In this document: one piece after another, positions 1 to 11,992 of the stretch
Position numbering within the stretch: position 1 is the stretch's first letter
Layout of the letters: the number at the start of each line of letters is the position of its first letter
Source of the DNA: Enoplolaimus lenunculus
Lineage: Eukaryota; Nematoda; Enoplea; Enoplida; Thoracostomopsidae
Assembly: GCA_030248215.1 (NCBI GenBank)
Contig: JASANG010000089.1
Location: 248,001 to 312,000, forward strand
Reading direction: 5' to 3'
Length of the DNA stretch: 64,000 nucleotides
Position numbers and translations under genes: made by a program
The notes under the pieces: model-generated
Database searches by the model: none
Told to the model about the DNA's origin: nothing
What the model saw: only the letters and a program-made list of their open reading frames with translations

Positions 1-1179
1 CATTGTCAGTTTGGATGCTAACAATCTGTACGGGTACTGCATGAATCAAAAAATGCCGTCAATCAGTTTCGATGGGTGGACGAACATGGTGTTAGAAGTG
101 GATATGGAATATTCAGAACATCTGCACGACAGTCACAACGAATACCCGCTTGCGCCCGACAAGCTAACAATAAACGATAGCATGTTGTCGCATTACAGCG
201 CTCAGCTGAAGCAAGATTTAAACATTAAATCGGTCAACCAAGAAAGTTGGTACCAAATCTGCTAAACAAACACAATTACATCGTTCGCTATCGAAACGTG
301 AAACGCTACCTTAGTCTTGGCATGAAATTGGTGAAAATAAATCGCGGTACGCTTTCGGCAAGCTGCATGGATGAAACCGTACATTGAGTTTAATACCGAA
401 CAAAAAAAAGTTGCAAAAAGCAACTTTCGGAAAAATTTGTTTAAACTGTTGAACAACTCAGTGTTTGGCAAGAGCATGGAGAATGTGCGCAACTACGCCG
501 ATGTCAAGCTGGTAACAGATGCTGACCAGTTTAGTAAAGTCGTTGCAAGCCTGCGATATGATTGGCGCGAAGTTTTCAACGATAACTTTTTTGCAGTAAT
601 GCTCAATCGCCTGCGAACTTGTTTAAACAAGCCAATTTATGTCGGTTACAGTGTACTGGAGCTTTCTAAACATCGAATGTGCGATTTTCACTACAATGCG
701 TTCTGCTCAATTTTTCCGCGCCACCAATTTCTCTATACAGACACCGATTCGTTAACCTACTTAATACAAAATCAGCATTTGCATAAAACTCTCAAGACGC
801 ATGCTGCGTTGTTTGACTTTAGCGACTACCCTCCAATCACGTAGTTTACGATACATCGAACAAGAAAGTCATGGGCAAGTTCAAAGACGAAACGAACGGT
901 ACACCTATTCGTGATCAACATTCGAAGAAAAAGGCGAAAGGGATAAGTAAACCTGTTGTTAAGCGGCGAATTTCGCACGACGACTATGTCGAAACGCTGC
1001 GAAACGGTTCGCTGCAACGACATTCGATGGTTGCAATTAGAAGTGAAAAGTACAAAGCTTTCATTACGTTGCAGTCGAAAATATGCTTGAGTGCATTCGA
1101 TGATATATGCTGCATTTTAGATGATGGTTTCAGCACGCTAGCCTACGGACATAAACTGATCGCAAATTACAAATCTTAG
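1..1179 (+). mobile_element. Polinton/Maverick-type element fossil: 3' part of family B DNA polymerase
   Basis: The translated text matches the C-terminal half of a protein-primed family B DNA polymerase of the Polinton/Maverick kind. Seen in order are the DANNLYGY motif, a KLLNNSVFGK block, the YTDTDS catalytic motif, and a C-terminal block ending in a LSAFDD...YGH tail. In this family the polymerase copies the whole element by protein priming. The copy is broken (at least two breaks) and its 5' part lies outside the window, so it is a fossil. Family assignment rests on the motif order and is fairly secure. Boundaries of the full element are not visible. Confidence 0.85.
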
Positions 1180-4053
1180 TTGTGTTTATTTTTAAATGGT
1201 GTATTGTATCATTATTTATAATTAGATATGATAAATTGCAGTTGATTTTAACTCCTTCTGTTAAGCTGCTGCAATTTTGTTACTTCAATTCACAACAGTC
1301 ATTTTATACATATAACGACGTACTCTCTAAATCAATGTTGTCAACACAAACAGTAACAAACACAGAAACATCGCTGTCATAATCAACCCAAAAGTAATAT
1401 TTCAAGAGAATCACAGTGCATGTGTAGCAGATATAGTTCATTTGCCGCAGCATGCCGCCGGTTCAGCGGAAGGCTGTGCACAATTTTTCAGATCTGCCGA
1501 AGTATATTGCTAAACTTCGTCTATTTCGTCCACTTTTTGCCTTTCCGGAAGGCGTAAGCGTTCGCAAGGAGCATTCTCAGTTTGTTCGCAGTCGCGTAAA
1601 GTGCTCTAGTGCAAGCTTTGCCACAAGGATGCAGCCTTAGCTGTATCCTTGTGGCTTTTTGGTTCTCCAAGAAAACTCGCGTTAGCGATGTTTAGTTTGT
1701 AACGGTACTGCGTTTCGTCGCTAGTTTCCACGCGCTGATATATAAACCGAAACGACTCTCTAACGTGACGTCGGATCAAGTGATTGAGCTCTTGTTGTGG
1801 ATTCATTGGACTCTGCAAATTAAACGCTATGCAATTCAACATGTACAATGTATCGCCAGCTGTAGTTCACAACGCACTACATATTATACCAAGTTTTCCA
1901 AGACGAGAATGTTTTAGCAGGTTTCATTCTGGCGTACAATGTATGTGTGAACATTTGCTTTTTTCATAGTGCAAAGTTTAAACTTAAACTTGTAAATTTA
2001 ACCACTATACAACAACCTACGATTAAAACATACACACAGCAAAATTAACACGTACCGTAAAAATAAGGCAAACGTCAAGCAATGCAAATTTTTGTAACAA
2101 TGATGCCTTACGGGAGGAAAGTTTCGTCTTAAATAGCTACATTTTTTATTTTTTCAAACAGACAGAACAAATATTCAATTAAAAAACAAAAAAATCAAAG
2201 GTCATGTTTGTTCATATCAGTAGCATTAACAACAACAATACTCATCAAGTTCAAAACTAAAATAATACATCATCAACACTTGGCAACTCTTTGTCTTTTG
2301 GTTTACGAACAGTTACTTGAATCTGCTGAAGTACGATTGTAGTTCCAAATGGTTTTAATTCTTGCCATCGACTGCACGAGTCAAAAACAACACTTTTCTC
2401 ACTAAGAACTTGTTTTCCACTTGCATACAAATCCACGCGATGCGCAATTGTAATTGATCAAACACTTCTATCGCCAGCATCTGCAGCCATCGTATTATTA
2501 ATCACTTGTTTCTTAAACTCATATTCATATTTCGGATCATTCATTGTTTTGCGTTTAGAATGTCTGTGTGTAGCATTTAGATATATTCCATCGGCTGTTG
2601 CAATGTACGCAATGCCTTGATCAGGTTGCGAACTAATTTGTTGTACCGCGACATGGCTTTCGTGCGCTTTACTTGCTTTATCTTTGGTTGTCTGATCGGT
2701 GCACGATACTGGCTGAGAAGATTCGCAATACAGTTGACTTGAAAATACACCATAGTTGCGATTGTTTCTAAAATACAGAGTTGCTTAAACTAACTTTCGT
2801 TTTACACGCGCTTACTGCTAGTCTAACGTGCATACGTTCGCGCAATATCGTCTAATTGCACCGATTTTTCAACGCGAATCCACGACCAATAAATACTTTA
2901 CTGCAGATTCTACCCCTAGACATTTGTGTGGGAAAGCAGTCGAATTCGTAGCCTGTCTTTTTCAAAATTTACATAAATAATTCAATCGTTTCAGCCAGTC
3001 TCATACGTACGCAAACCAGTCAGCTTTTTACATTGTCAAAGTTTATTTATTTTTCGGAATTTTAAATAAAATTGCTATTTTCACGTATACACATACGCAC
3101 GAATCACCAGTTGAACATCTTTTATGCTACCAACCACACACATCACACACAACAATAATTTTGCAACTGGTAAGAAAACTGCCTTCATAAGGTTTCATTT
3201 TCCCACTTTTTCGTATGGGCATTCAAACGTAAATTTTGCAAGACTGGCATACGCACAACCCGGAATTTTTATTACAACTTTTGCTTACCGCTAAAATGTA
3301 CAAATTCCTATTCTAACTTCATTTTTCAATTGTATGCAATACTTAATCTGATTTTGTTTGCAACCACGTGCGAAATTGAACACTTTGCAAAGTGTGTGCT
3401 CGCGAAATCCGACTCTAATTTATATACAATATTGTGCTAAGTTTGATTTTTTCGTTTTCAACAATGTGTAAAATGCGATATTTCAATTCTACATCCAGTG
3501 CTCCTGTAGCGTTTTGCACTATGTAATCAATGCAAAAGTTGGATGCACTCCAAGTGCGCCTAATCTACACTTAAGCTGCAATAATTGGCATAATCCCAAT
3601 TTATCGCATGCTGTGTACCAAACGCGTTTTCTTCAAGCTGCGGCGTACACATTTCACACTCATTTCTTAGGTGTATGTTATTTAAATGTTGTGCAAATAT
3701 TTCTTCACACGGGAGAGATTTCACTCACTCCGTGGCAACAATTGAAAATCAGTAAATATTTTATGTTTTGCTTTATGTCACCCACACGTTACCATACGTG
3801 CAGTCCGCACATCCATTGTCCCCCTATGCTGTTTCAAAAAGGCTAGCTATACTGTTATTGCGTAACTGTGTGCGGAAATTTTATCTCAAAATATAAAATG
3901 TCCGCATAGATTTCATTGTATTGACGGACATTTTGTATACTGTTTGCGCATTATGTTAATATTAAATATAGAGTTGCGTGAACTGTCGGACTTTGTCATT
4001 ACAGTCTAAAAGGTGTCGGCGGAGAGCCCTAAATAAGATAATTAATTTACTGC
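1180..4053. other. Region beside the polymerase fossil, probably more of the same old element
   Basis: No host exon is recognised. Several stretches keep partial coding character (for example 1606-1848 minus, 3514-3846 plus) without a family match. The position directly after a polymerase fossil makes decayed Polinton cargo genes the likeliest content, but this is inference. AT-rich sequence with CA-rich patches fills the rest. Confidence 0.4.
2270..2790 (-). pseudogene. Fossil coding remnant, unidentified, probably element-encoded
   Basis: The minus strand reads as protein-like sequence for about 170 codons with mixed polar composition and one obvious break. It includes a KASKAHESHVA stretch and ends in PKDKELPSVDDVLF before a stop. 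I do not recognise a family. Its place next to the polymerase suggests another gene of the same virus-like element. It could also be chance conservation of an open stretch. Confidence 0.35.
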
Positions 4054-4551
4054 GTTTTCCCGCCAAAGTTGAATTTTCCCGCCAAAATTTGAATTTCGCG
4101 CCAAAATTTGAATTTTGCCGCCAAAATTTGATTTTCCGCCAAAATTTGAAGTTTCCCGCCAAAATTCGAATTTCCCTCCAAAATTTGAATTTTCCCACAA
4201 AATTTGAATTTCCCGCCAAAATTAGCATGTTCCTGCCTAAATTTGAATTTGCCGCCAAAATTTGAATTTTCCCACCGAAGTTTGAATTAGCCGCCAAAAT
4301 TTGAAATTTCCCGCCAAAATTTAATTTCTCGCTAAAATTTGAATTTTCCCGCCAAAATTTGAATTTTGACGCCAAAATTTGAATTTCCCGCCAAAATTTG
4401 AATTTTTCCGCCTAAATTTGAATTTACCGCCAAAATTTGAATTTTCCCGCGAAAATTTGAATTTTCCCGCGAAAATTTGAATTTCCCGCCAAAATTTGAA
4501 TTTACCGCCAAAATATAGGTTTTCTCGCCAAAATTTGAATATCCCCGCTAA
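4054..4551. repeat. Minisatellite, about 20-bp unit, ~25 copies
   Basis: A tandem array of variants of AAATTTGAATTTTCCCGCCA. Units vary mainly in the run before CGCC (TTTCCC, TTTACC, TTTTGACG). The same unit in the opposite orientation recurs at 28.63-28.81, 29.09-29.21 and 47.22-47.40 kb inside MITE copies. The apparent open frames across the array, rich in KFWRENSNF-like repeats, are by-products of a unit that reads openly on both strands. Confidence 0.93.
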
Positions 4552-4619
4552 GGTATCCCTGATGTGTCTATCATATAAAAATATTGTCCACTACACTGTT
4601 TTTCAAACATTTCAATGTC

Positions 4620-5153
4620 TTAGACAGTATCACTGCAAAACAATTTTGCCCTGATAGAGCTTCCGGGAAACAAATTTCGATCCTGGTTTTTAAACTCGGT
4701 AGCGCACATGTAAATTGCTGTGTAAGCATTACAGATTTCGATGTGATAGTCAGCGGCCACTTCACGAAACTTTACATAACAATCAAAAATCTCGCGTTCT
4801 CTGTTCATAATCGATCTCACACATACATTTTTAAAATCCACACAATTTTGTAATGCGTCTGTAAATGCTGAAGATGCTTGAATAACTATGCTAATGCTTT
4901 CTGCCAGAATTTCAAAACAGCGTAAATAACTCATAGTGTCTAGAACTTGAATGCGTCGGCTTGCACAGGTTCTCGGCAAATTATGTAGAAGATAAGGCAC
5001 GCGATCAGCTCTTGTTGCTCCAAGTAGCTCGCTAATAACTTTGCAATTAGTTTCAACATCTTGAAGCGTTGCACAGGATGTGCGTATAGTTTCTGTCAAT
5101 TTCGAAACAGTTTTAACAAATTCGATGTATTGCCGTTCGAAATGTGCATACAA
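4620..5153 (-). CDS. Unidentified 177-residue open frame, possibly element-encoded
   Basis: An uninterrupted frame from ATG to stop, the longest in the window outside the lectin exons. The product has no signal peptide or clear membrane segment. It is mostly helical in feel (long runs of E, K, L, A, T) with scattered cysteines. No family recognised. A 58-codon plus-strand frame follows at 5192-5368. Being beside the Polinton polymerase fossil and the minisatellite, it may be a surviving gene of the same element. It looks whole, but no function can be assigned and it could be a chance frame. Confidence 0.35.
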   Translation of the reverse strand: MYAHFERQYIEFVKTVSKLTETIRTSCATLQDVETNCKVISELLGATRADRVPYLLHNLPRTCASRRIQVLDTMSYLRCFEILAESISIVIQASSAFTDALQNCVDFKNVCVRSIMNREREIFDCYVKFREVAADYHIEICNAYTAIYMCATEFKNQDRNLFPGSSIRAKLFCSDTV

Positions 5154-5368
5154 GCGATTAGCTATTTACAGCCATCAGTTTTATACGAAAGATGTGCTGG
5201 TTTTTGGCTGACTTTTTGAACGCTATTCAAGTGGAATCTGACTCAACATTGACTGAAGTTACTATGGCTCCGGAATTAACAGGGCATTTGGTGCAAAAAT
5301 TGGGACAGCAAATTGATACCTTGATTGTAAAACTAAAAAACTACTATAAAACTGCTGGCAATTGCTAA

Positions 5369-6372
5369 AACTTTTCATTTGCTAAATTTTTTGAACGGTT
5401 ATAAGTCGCCCTGCAGAATTATATATTTTTGAATTCTTCTATGCTGCCGTTCTTGCTTTAAAATTAACGATGTGCACGAAATCAAATGTTTTCATACAAA
5501 CACTGTGCAATAGTGAGAACAATGCGTAAAAATAAACAGAAACACTTTATATAATGTTAGGGAAAGATCAGCTCCGATCAAAATGAAACTGAGAATGCGA
5601 AGCCCAATTGCAAACTTTTTCATAATTGCAATGTAATAGCAATTGTTTTCCTGCTGTGTTGTTAATCAACGTTCTATATAGCACAAATTTCTGTGACCTT
5701 TCAAGTGTCCAAATTGGACTACCAACTTCGCTATTCAAAATACACTAGTTGATCTAATGCCAACTATGATTCAACAAACTTGCCAATATGCCAACTTGTA
5801 CATTTTTGCGCCAGAACCCCCATTTTTACACTACTTCACATTCATATCGTGTCTACATAACCGCTGTTCAGATCGCAATATTATATTTGACGTCGAATCC
5901 ACATGGACAAAACATGTTCCTGGCTGGCTCAGTTATAACGTGATCCTTGTATAAAAATGAAAGGAAGTAAATACATGATTTTATACCGAAATGTACTTAG
6001 CGGCATACATTTTGTCTAACAAAGTATTATCCGCCTTTGATATTACCAATGAGATAATACACTCTAGAAACGAGCATGCAACAGCATTTATCCATGAAAG
6101 AACGAACCGCAAACGAGAAGGTCCCAGAAAAGTGGATGTAGCAGAAAATGCAAAACACCCCGGCACTTTTTATATCGCGCGTGAAGGCAATCAGCGCCAG
6201 CTAAGCAGTCCCGAAGCCAGCTCCAATCATTTGAGGTAGCCAAAAAATATAGAGGTCAATCGGTTATTTTGCACTATTACAGCGAGGCTAAAGCAGATTG
6301 GCGGATTTTCAATCGGAATTCAGCACCACTTGGCTGCACTTATGTACTAGTGAAGTACAAAGCAAATTTTAC
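5369..6372. other. Non-coding stretch between the element fossil and the last lectin exon seen
   Basis: No exon could be supported on either strand. A decayed end of the Harbinger-like MITE is at 5.88-5.95 kb. By the pattern of the other modules, a sushi exon in phase 1 would be expected downstream of the lectin exon at 6373-6483, but none is visible here. It may lie beyond the element fossil or be lost. Confidence 0.5.
5880..5951. mobile_element. Decayed right end of Harbinger-like MITE
   Basis: The text TGGACAAAACATGTTCC followed by CAGTTATAACGTGATCC matches the right terminus shared by the better copies at 28.3-29.5 and 33.0-33.7 kb. No left end is seen. Confidence 0.55.
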
Positions 6373-6483
6373 GTTTTTCACAAATGGATGCGGTTGCATA
6401 TAGACATAAATGTTGATATAGAACTTCGTGTATTTCGGTATTGAAAAACAGACAATTGCTGTTGGCCGTATCGACGTTAAGAG
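6373..6483 (-). CDS. CTLD exon c of three (module 4), last exon seen
   Basis: 37 codons, phase 1 to 1; acceptor ATATTTTCAG, donor GTAAAA. Text: NVDTANSNCLFFNTEIHEVL, then HLCLYATASICEK. The phase 1 donor means at least one more exon follows, by analogy a sushi domain, but none is seen before the Polinton fossil. Confidence 0.8.
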
Positions 6484-7186
6484 CTGAAAATATGTAAATG
6501 TAACAATGAAAATATTTGAATATTTGTAATTTATATATCGTTTTCTCTGAAAAATCAAAAGAGCGGAAAATCCAAATTTTCAACAACCAAAATGTTTGCG
6601 GTTTCCTGAACCAAAATTATCATCCCAATTTTGCAAACATAACCAAACTGTTTTTCGGTATCCGAACTGGAGAAAACCTATACGTAGCGAAAAAATGGAG
6701 TTTAAAGAGGCGTGGCTGGACGCAGTCCTGGCTACATGTTTTCCACTCTGGACAACGGGAAGGCCATATTCTATACATTAGCCGCTACTTTTAATTCAGT
6801 ACAACTTTGAACTTGAATAAAGTATCTTCGAGGAACGATAATAATTTTAGACAGTCGTGCTGCAGGAAAATTATATTCGTAATTTTCTGGTAAAAAAGTG
6901 GCATTTGACAGTTTTGGATTGACCAAAAATTTTACGAGTTTGTCTGCACTTTTGTTCAGTGCATATAAAGTAGCACTGGTTGGTAGATCGCACATCAAAA
7001 GGAGCAAACCGTCATTTTTTGAAAATCAATACCTGGGCGTTTAATGCTGAAACAGCAGTTTGGATCAGCTGTTACGTCTTATTTTATGAGCGGCGTCAGG
7101 TGTTTGTTTCGTTTTGAAATATCTACAACACTTGACTTAAAAGCTGAGCACAAAAATCAGCAGAAAAACCCTTTGAAAACACTAAC
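6484..7186 (-). other. Intron of module 4
   Basis: Contains a minus-strand open stretch 6780-7019 (text includes CDLPTSATLYALNKSADKLV) bounded by stops, with no acceptor in frame. It looks protein-like but matches no domain I know. A skipped or dead exon is possible. Confidence 0.35.
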
Positions 7187-7361
7187 TCGTTGTATTGGGC
7201 ATGGTTTCCAGCCTGAAATATTCTGAAAGCAATCTAATTGGTATTTGAAACGAATATTTGTCTTGGTATATGCGGAATGCTGACAAATCGGTGTTACTTG
7301 GGACATTGTCATAAGCAACACCGTTGATATGAAACCGGCAACCGTCACTGCAACCCCAAAG
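7187..7361 (-). CDS. CTLD exon b of three (module 4)
   Basis: Phase 0 to 1; acceptor GTTTTCAG, donor GTTAGT. Text: LWGCSDGCRFHINGVAYDN, then DLSAFRIYQDKYSFQIP. Matches the other middle exons at ING and F-IY. It has an extra pair of close cysteines (GCSDGC) absent from the others. Confidence 0.82.
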
Positions 7362-7431
7362 CTGAAAACAAAACAAAACAAAACATCATTTATTTCTGTC
7401 CGTTTGTGCGGTAGTGAGTGTCCAGTGTTCC

Positions 7432-7806
7432 TATTTTGAGTCTCAATCAACAAGAGTCCAGTTCCTTAATTAGAGTCCGTCAACATTACTACTAAATTCA
7501 TAAGCTGCCATTACCCTAGTTATATTGTGTAAATACTCATTGGACCAAAGTTCAGTACCGAATTGAATTTATTACCGAATTATTATAGTGTTACTATATT
7601 TATACCAACATACTCTAGCGTTATAAGTAGGTTTCAAAAGTATAAGAAATTGAAACCATAGAAAAGTATCGAAACAAGTTAAATGTGTGTAATTAAAATA
7701 ATTGGAAATCGACTGCAATTTATATAACAGTACGGAACCAAATAGCGATGCATGTTCCGTCTGGGCAGACGAAATAAAAATCAATCACTTCCTTTTTATT
7801 CGGGTA
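7432..7806. mobile_element. Degenerate TA-target MITE copy
   Basis: Text GAGTCTCAATCA, GAGTCCAGTTCC, TAGAGTCCGT and, near the end, CTTTTTATTCGGGTACCCATAG line up with the MITE copies at 43.4 and 62.6 kb. The middle is strongly altered and no clean terminal repeats remain. Confidence 0.45.
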
Positions 7807-8033
7807 CCCATAGTTCATTTTTTCCACACATATTTAAGATGAAGACCTACCTCCTGGTTCAAGTTTAGGTAGAGCATGAGGCATAAACATGCCTTCTTTA
7901 CATCTACAGTTGCATTACAACGGGACGAATCCTGCCACTGCACGCCAATAAAAATAAATTATGGCCGGACTGCTACGTTCATTTAACCATATTCATGCGT
8001 CCTTATGCACTACATATACGTTAAACGTTATAC

Positions 8034-8233
8034 CTGTGCAATGGAACTTAACGCCACATGTGCTTCCTTTGAACGTAGGATTGCCAATTTTCCACCGTTA
8101 TTAACACAACGACTTTGACCCGCGAAAAAGTTTTCAAATAACGTTGTTGCGATGAAATAACAAGTTTGATCGCTTTGGACAAACTTGTCGTACTGATTGG
8201 GGAATAATGCGTCGCATTCACTAACTCTTGCAC
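8034..8233 (-). CDS. CTLD exon a of three (module 4)
   Basis: Phase 1 to 0; acceptor AATTTTAAG, donor GTATAA after CAG. Text: DQTCYFIATTLFENFFAGQ, then CVNNGGKLAILRSKEAHVAL. The longest open frame here is a different, meaningless frame; the lectin frame has no ATG and is bounded by the splice sites. Confidence 0.88.
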
Positions 8234-8704
8234 CTTAAAATTAAAAAATCTAGTTTTTGCTGATTTTGATGAAATTTCGAATCACGTACATCAAGGTTTG
8301 TTTCCACATTATATTGCATAAGTGTATGAAAAAGCGTGATTTGTAGACGATAAGAATGTGAAAAATACAGCATGGCGCGCACCTTGCAAGTTATTGTGGA
8401 CGATCAACACTAGTAGCTACTGTTTAGCGTAATTTCTTCATTTTTGTATTAGTAGACCATTCGGTTGCAAAAAAGAAATTTGTAACAATAAAATCAATTT
8501 GATACTTTAGCCGCAACCAAAGTTGTTTAGTAGCCATGTCAAGAAGCTTGATCCACTACGCAAGATAAACTTTTCTATAATGAAACTCTTACAACGCTTT
8601 TGATAATTTTTTCGCCTAACTGACGAAAAAACACGTAGGGAGGGCTGGTGCCCCTTCGGTCGTCCTCTGGTTGGGACCCAATTAATACCAGTTTTTAGAC
8701 TCAC

Positions 8705-8926
8705 TACATAACGGACCACACGTGATTGGCTCAGGATCCCATGTCAGCTGTGCCGTACACATTAAAACGTTTGTTGTTGCAGATTGTCCTGAACTTGCAA
8801 ATATCATGTGCATTCCAGCGTCACATGTTATCGTTGCTTGAATGCCTTCATAACGCGGTGTGGTTGAATAAGAAACAGATCCATCTGTTACGACAAGCGC
8901 TGGACATTCTTCCGCGCATGGCATAT
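8705..8926 (-). CDS. Sushi/CCP domain exon (module 3)
   Basis: 74 codons, phase 1 to 1; acceptor AGTTTAAG, donor GTGAGT. Pattern: MPCAEECPALVVTDGSVSYS, ATITCDAGMHM, LMCTAQLTWD, ITC, GPLC. Six cysteines as in the other two sushi exons; start MPCA-EC is nearly identical to module 2, pointing to recent duplication of the module. Confidence 0.92.
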
Positions 8927-10220
8927 CTTAAACTGTTATGCATTTTATGCTATCAATAATGAGTTTAGGAAAATCAGCACTGAACATACTCATATATATA
9001 ATTAAATGATATTATATGTTCCGGTATCCATGCTTATGTGATCAGATGAGATTATAATTTTTAGTATGCGTTCTTTAAGGTTAAGACTTTCAATTTCAAT
9101 TAAGCACAAGCCTCAATAATGCAGTCAATAGATGTGCGACCTAGTAAGCCGAATATCCTTTTTCATCTATGAACAGCTCATTTTTTACCGATAATTAAGT
9201 CAATTTTGTTCATGTGTCTATTATATAAGTTCTGATTCGCTAACTTGTTTAAAGTTTAGGTTTAGGGTTTGATTGAGATTCTTTTTCAATATGTCCTTAA
9301 TCAATCCGCACTAAAAGTTAAATTTATAATCTGCGGCGGACCCAGAATATCTGATGGGGACGGGCTGGCAAATGTGGAGAACACAATTTTACTGTATGAA
9401 ATACATACCATTGGCAGCGGCAATTTGTATGCCATTCGATGAAACTTTTGTCGGTGTGCTTATACTTTTAATTTTTTCACGATCAAATAACTGTTTCATT
9501 TATTATGGTCAATAAACTGATTTGTGCCTTGACCAATTGGTGGCAGAACGGGAAATTAGAAAACATTAAAACAGTTTGACTCAACTAATCAAGCTATGAT
9601 CAATGGTTGGTATTTAAATGAAACTATTTTAAGCAAAACGCGGCTGGCGAGCGCATAAGTAAAAATGCGATATGAAGTCATTGTCTTCTGTAAATCCGAA
9701 AGCTAAAGCTTAACCCAACTACAAGCACGCATTTCAGAACAGATTTTCGAAGCCAAAACTTTGTAAAAAATTTTAGCTATAAAAATGCGTTTGGCTTTTC
9801 GCTTGCTTTTACCCTCAAAGTTTCCTGTACTGTTATATTTTGTCTATCCGTAAGTAGTTTTGAACGATATTCAATTTATTGCGGTAAGCCTTTTACAGTT
9901 AACATTTTTGCAACCGAATCAGGCAACTTTTCAATAAAAATGCGTTCAGTTTTACAAGTAAGACGAACAATTTCCACTCTCGTTCAGTTGCTACATAAAA
10001 CCAACTCGTGATCTTGACTATTTTGTGCCGTAATTCTTGTAAAAACACTAAACAGCCTCATGTTTTTTAAATTAAACGCTGTAAGGTATAGCTATAAATA
10101 AAGTAAACCCCGTTATAGCGTTTGATTAAAGAAACAATATACAAAAACGCTTGTGCGCGATACTTAAGCCGCTTTTCACAGCTGTCCTGAAGCTAACGAC
10201 CATACAAATTATAACATTAC
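8927..10220 (-). other. Intron, module 3 to sushi
   Basis: AT-rich. Three short similar stretches around AAAAATGCGTT at 9.66, 9.78 and 9.94 kb hint at an old repeat. No exon recognised on either strand. Confidence 0.5.
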
Positions 10221-10325
10221 ATATTTCGCAAGCAGGATTCATAGTTCCGGTTGCAGAAGAGCCATAAGGTTCTGTTACAGAGTTCCGCATATAAACAAAA
10301 TCGCCAGTTCCGCCAATTGTTGAGG
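10221..10325 (-). CDS. CTLD exon c of three (module 3)
   Basis: 35 codons, phase 1 to 1; acceptor ATTTTATAG, donor GTAATG. Text: STIGGTGDFVYMRNSVTEPY, then GTMNPACEI. Only one cysteine is present where modules 1, 2 and 4 have two, and the ending is ACEI rather than ICEK, so one disulphide may be missing. This is the least certain exon of the series. Confidence 0.68.
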
Positions 10326-10539
10326 CTATAAAATATATTTTGGAAGTTTCAGCATGATAATTTTTTCACTAAAACCTAAAAATATTGCGCAATGCGAAGT
10401 ACTCAATTTGCATGGGCGCCAGTAAGTACGTGCAAAGCGGTGTAGACTGAACGTCTCAAATATCGTAAGCAATTTTTACATATGTAGATGTGAAGTAAAA
10501 ATGTTCCTTCAAGTCCTGTGCTATTTTGTACCCTTTGTC

Positions 10540-11160
10540 AGAACTGCACGGTCGGGACGACCCCTTTCCTCGATGTACTGTGAATATACATGATTTTCCT
10601 CTTAATTCTACGAAAGATATGGTCACGCCGGGAATCGAACCTCGGACCTCTCGCTCGCGAGTCAAGCGCGCTACCCATTACACCACGCGGCCGATATCCT
10701 AATTTCCTCTGGTAGTATATGCACAAGTATGTAATGTGTTAACATTACACACTCTGCACATACACAAACCGCGTATTACCCACATTCCCAAACCGCGTAT
10801 TACCCACATTCCCCCTTCTTTTAGGCGGTCGCCCCGGACCGCGAATCCAAACTTCTCCGAATCCATGAGCCTGCAATTTACAGCGCCCATCTCGGTGGGA
10901 CGTCCATGTCAGAACTGCACGGTCGGGACGACCCCTTTCCTCGAAGTACTGTGAATATACATGATTTTCCTCTTAATTCTACGAAAGATATGGCCACGCC
11001 GGGAATCGAACTTCGGACCTCTCGCTCGCAAGTCAAGCGCGCTACCCATTACACCACGCGGCCGATATCCTAATTTCCTCTGGTGGTATATGCACAAGTA
11101 TGTAATGGGTTAATATTACACACTCTGCACATACACAAACCGCGTATTACCCACACCCTT
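10540..11160 (-). mobile_element. tRNA-derived SINE dimer (tRNA-Arg-like heads)
   Basis: Two head-to-tail units on the minus strand. Each has a 72-nt tRNA-like head (10621-10692 and 10992-11063) with A box TGGTGTAATGG and B box GGTTCGATTCC, and a body holding CCGACCGTGCAGTTCTGACA and a GGGCGCTGTAAATTGCAGG block. The head resembles tRNA-Arg (GGCCGCGTGG start), but the T stem needs a bulge and the anticodon loop differs between copies (CGC, TGC). So these are SINE heads, not working tRNA genes. The same dimer sits at 53.15-53.72 kb in the other orientation. Confidence 0.8.
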
Positions 11161-11823
11161 TGCTCAAAATCCCCGCTTGCGCAACCCAAATCAGATTTCT
11201 GGCAGCACGGCAGCGCCCACGGGAACCCAATTTAATATATGTAGTGAACCATAACTTCATTCTGTAAAATCTTGGCTATTATTGTGATGAACAAGTTAAT
11301 AAAATTAGACATTTGGTACATTTACACTATAAGTTATATGAACATGAACAAAAATTGACTGTTCTGGTATTTGACCAAAGGAAGTAATATTTCTGTTTTA
11401 ATATTTTCCGTTTAGAAAATAAAAACGGCACTGCTGAAACTTCAAAATACGTCAAGTCCGGCGTATTCTTAGTTAAACTGTACTAGTAAACGTAGTTGCA
11501 CACAAGTGCAACACTCAAATGCTCCGGCATTTGGAATGTCTAGCAAATTTAACCATACGCAGCCGAAAGTTGAACGTATGTTGTTTTATAAATCAAAGCT
11601 TGCAAAATTTTACTACTGTAGTGAATCTACACATACAACTTCTTTTCCAGAACGATAACTTATTACAGATGTATGCTTTACTATATTGTATATTGTCGAA
11701 ACCTTGTTTACTTCTCTGCTGAAACGATGTCAAAAATACGTATTTGGGGCGTTCCAGCTTTAATAATACAGATTTATTAATGAAATAGGTACATCAGAAA
11801 AACTCTGCGTTACATTTACTAAC

Positions 11824-11992
11824 CCATTCCTGGCCAGATTCCAACAAAAGTCTGATCAAGTGCTATTGTTGGAGAAACCAACTGTGTCGGAGTTTCATAC
11901 ATATAATAGGAGGTTAACGAACGATTAGCATTCGGTAGCTTTCTGCCATTTATTAAAAATGCAGATTGTGCTAACGGATCTGGGTAAATAGC
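11824..11992 (-). CDS. CTLD exon b of three (module 3)
   Basis: Phase 0 to 1; acceptor TAATTCTAG, donor GTTAGT. Text: AFLINGRKLPNANRSLTSYY, then MYETP and IALDQTFVGIW. It matches the other middle exons at ING, YY-Y and LDQT. Contains an NRS sequon. Confidence 0.82.

Noticed and set aside
3962-4375. 137-codon minus-strand and 95-codon plus-strand frames rich in KFWRENSNF-like repeats
   Set aside because: They run through the 20-bp minisatellite, whose unit happens to be open in several frames. The repeating protein text is only the repeat translated.
4054-4551. CRISPR array
   Set aside because: Contiguous 20-bp units without unique spacers, in animal DNA; a minisatellite.
7157-7453. 98-codon minus-strand frame across 7.2-7.45 kb
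   Set aside because: Overlaps the CTLD middle exon in another frame and crosses its splice sites.
8048-8233. 61-codon minus-strand frame beginning MQELVNATH
   Set aside because: Wrong frame of a CTLD exon. The lectin frame, bounded by splice sites, carries the conserved cysteines and GGKLAILR.
10621-11063. Two tRNA genes (Ala-like anticodons)
   Set aside because: A and B boxes are good, but the T stem needs a bulged base, the anticodon triplet drifts between copies and each head is fused to the same repeat body. A SINE is the better reading.
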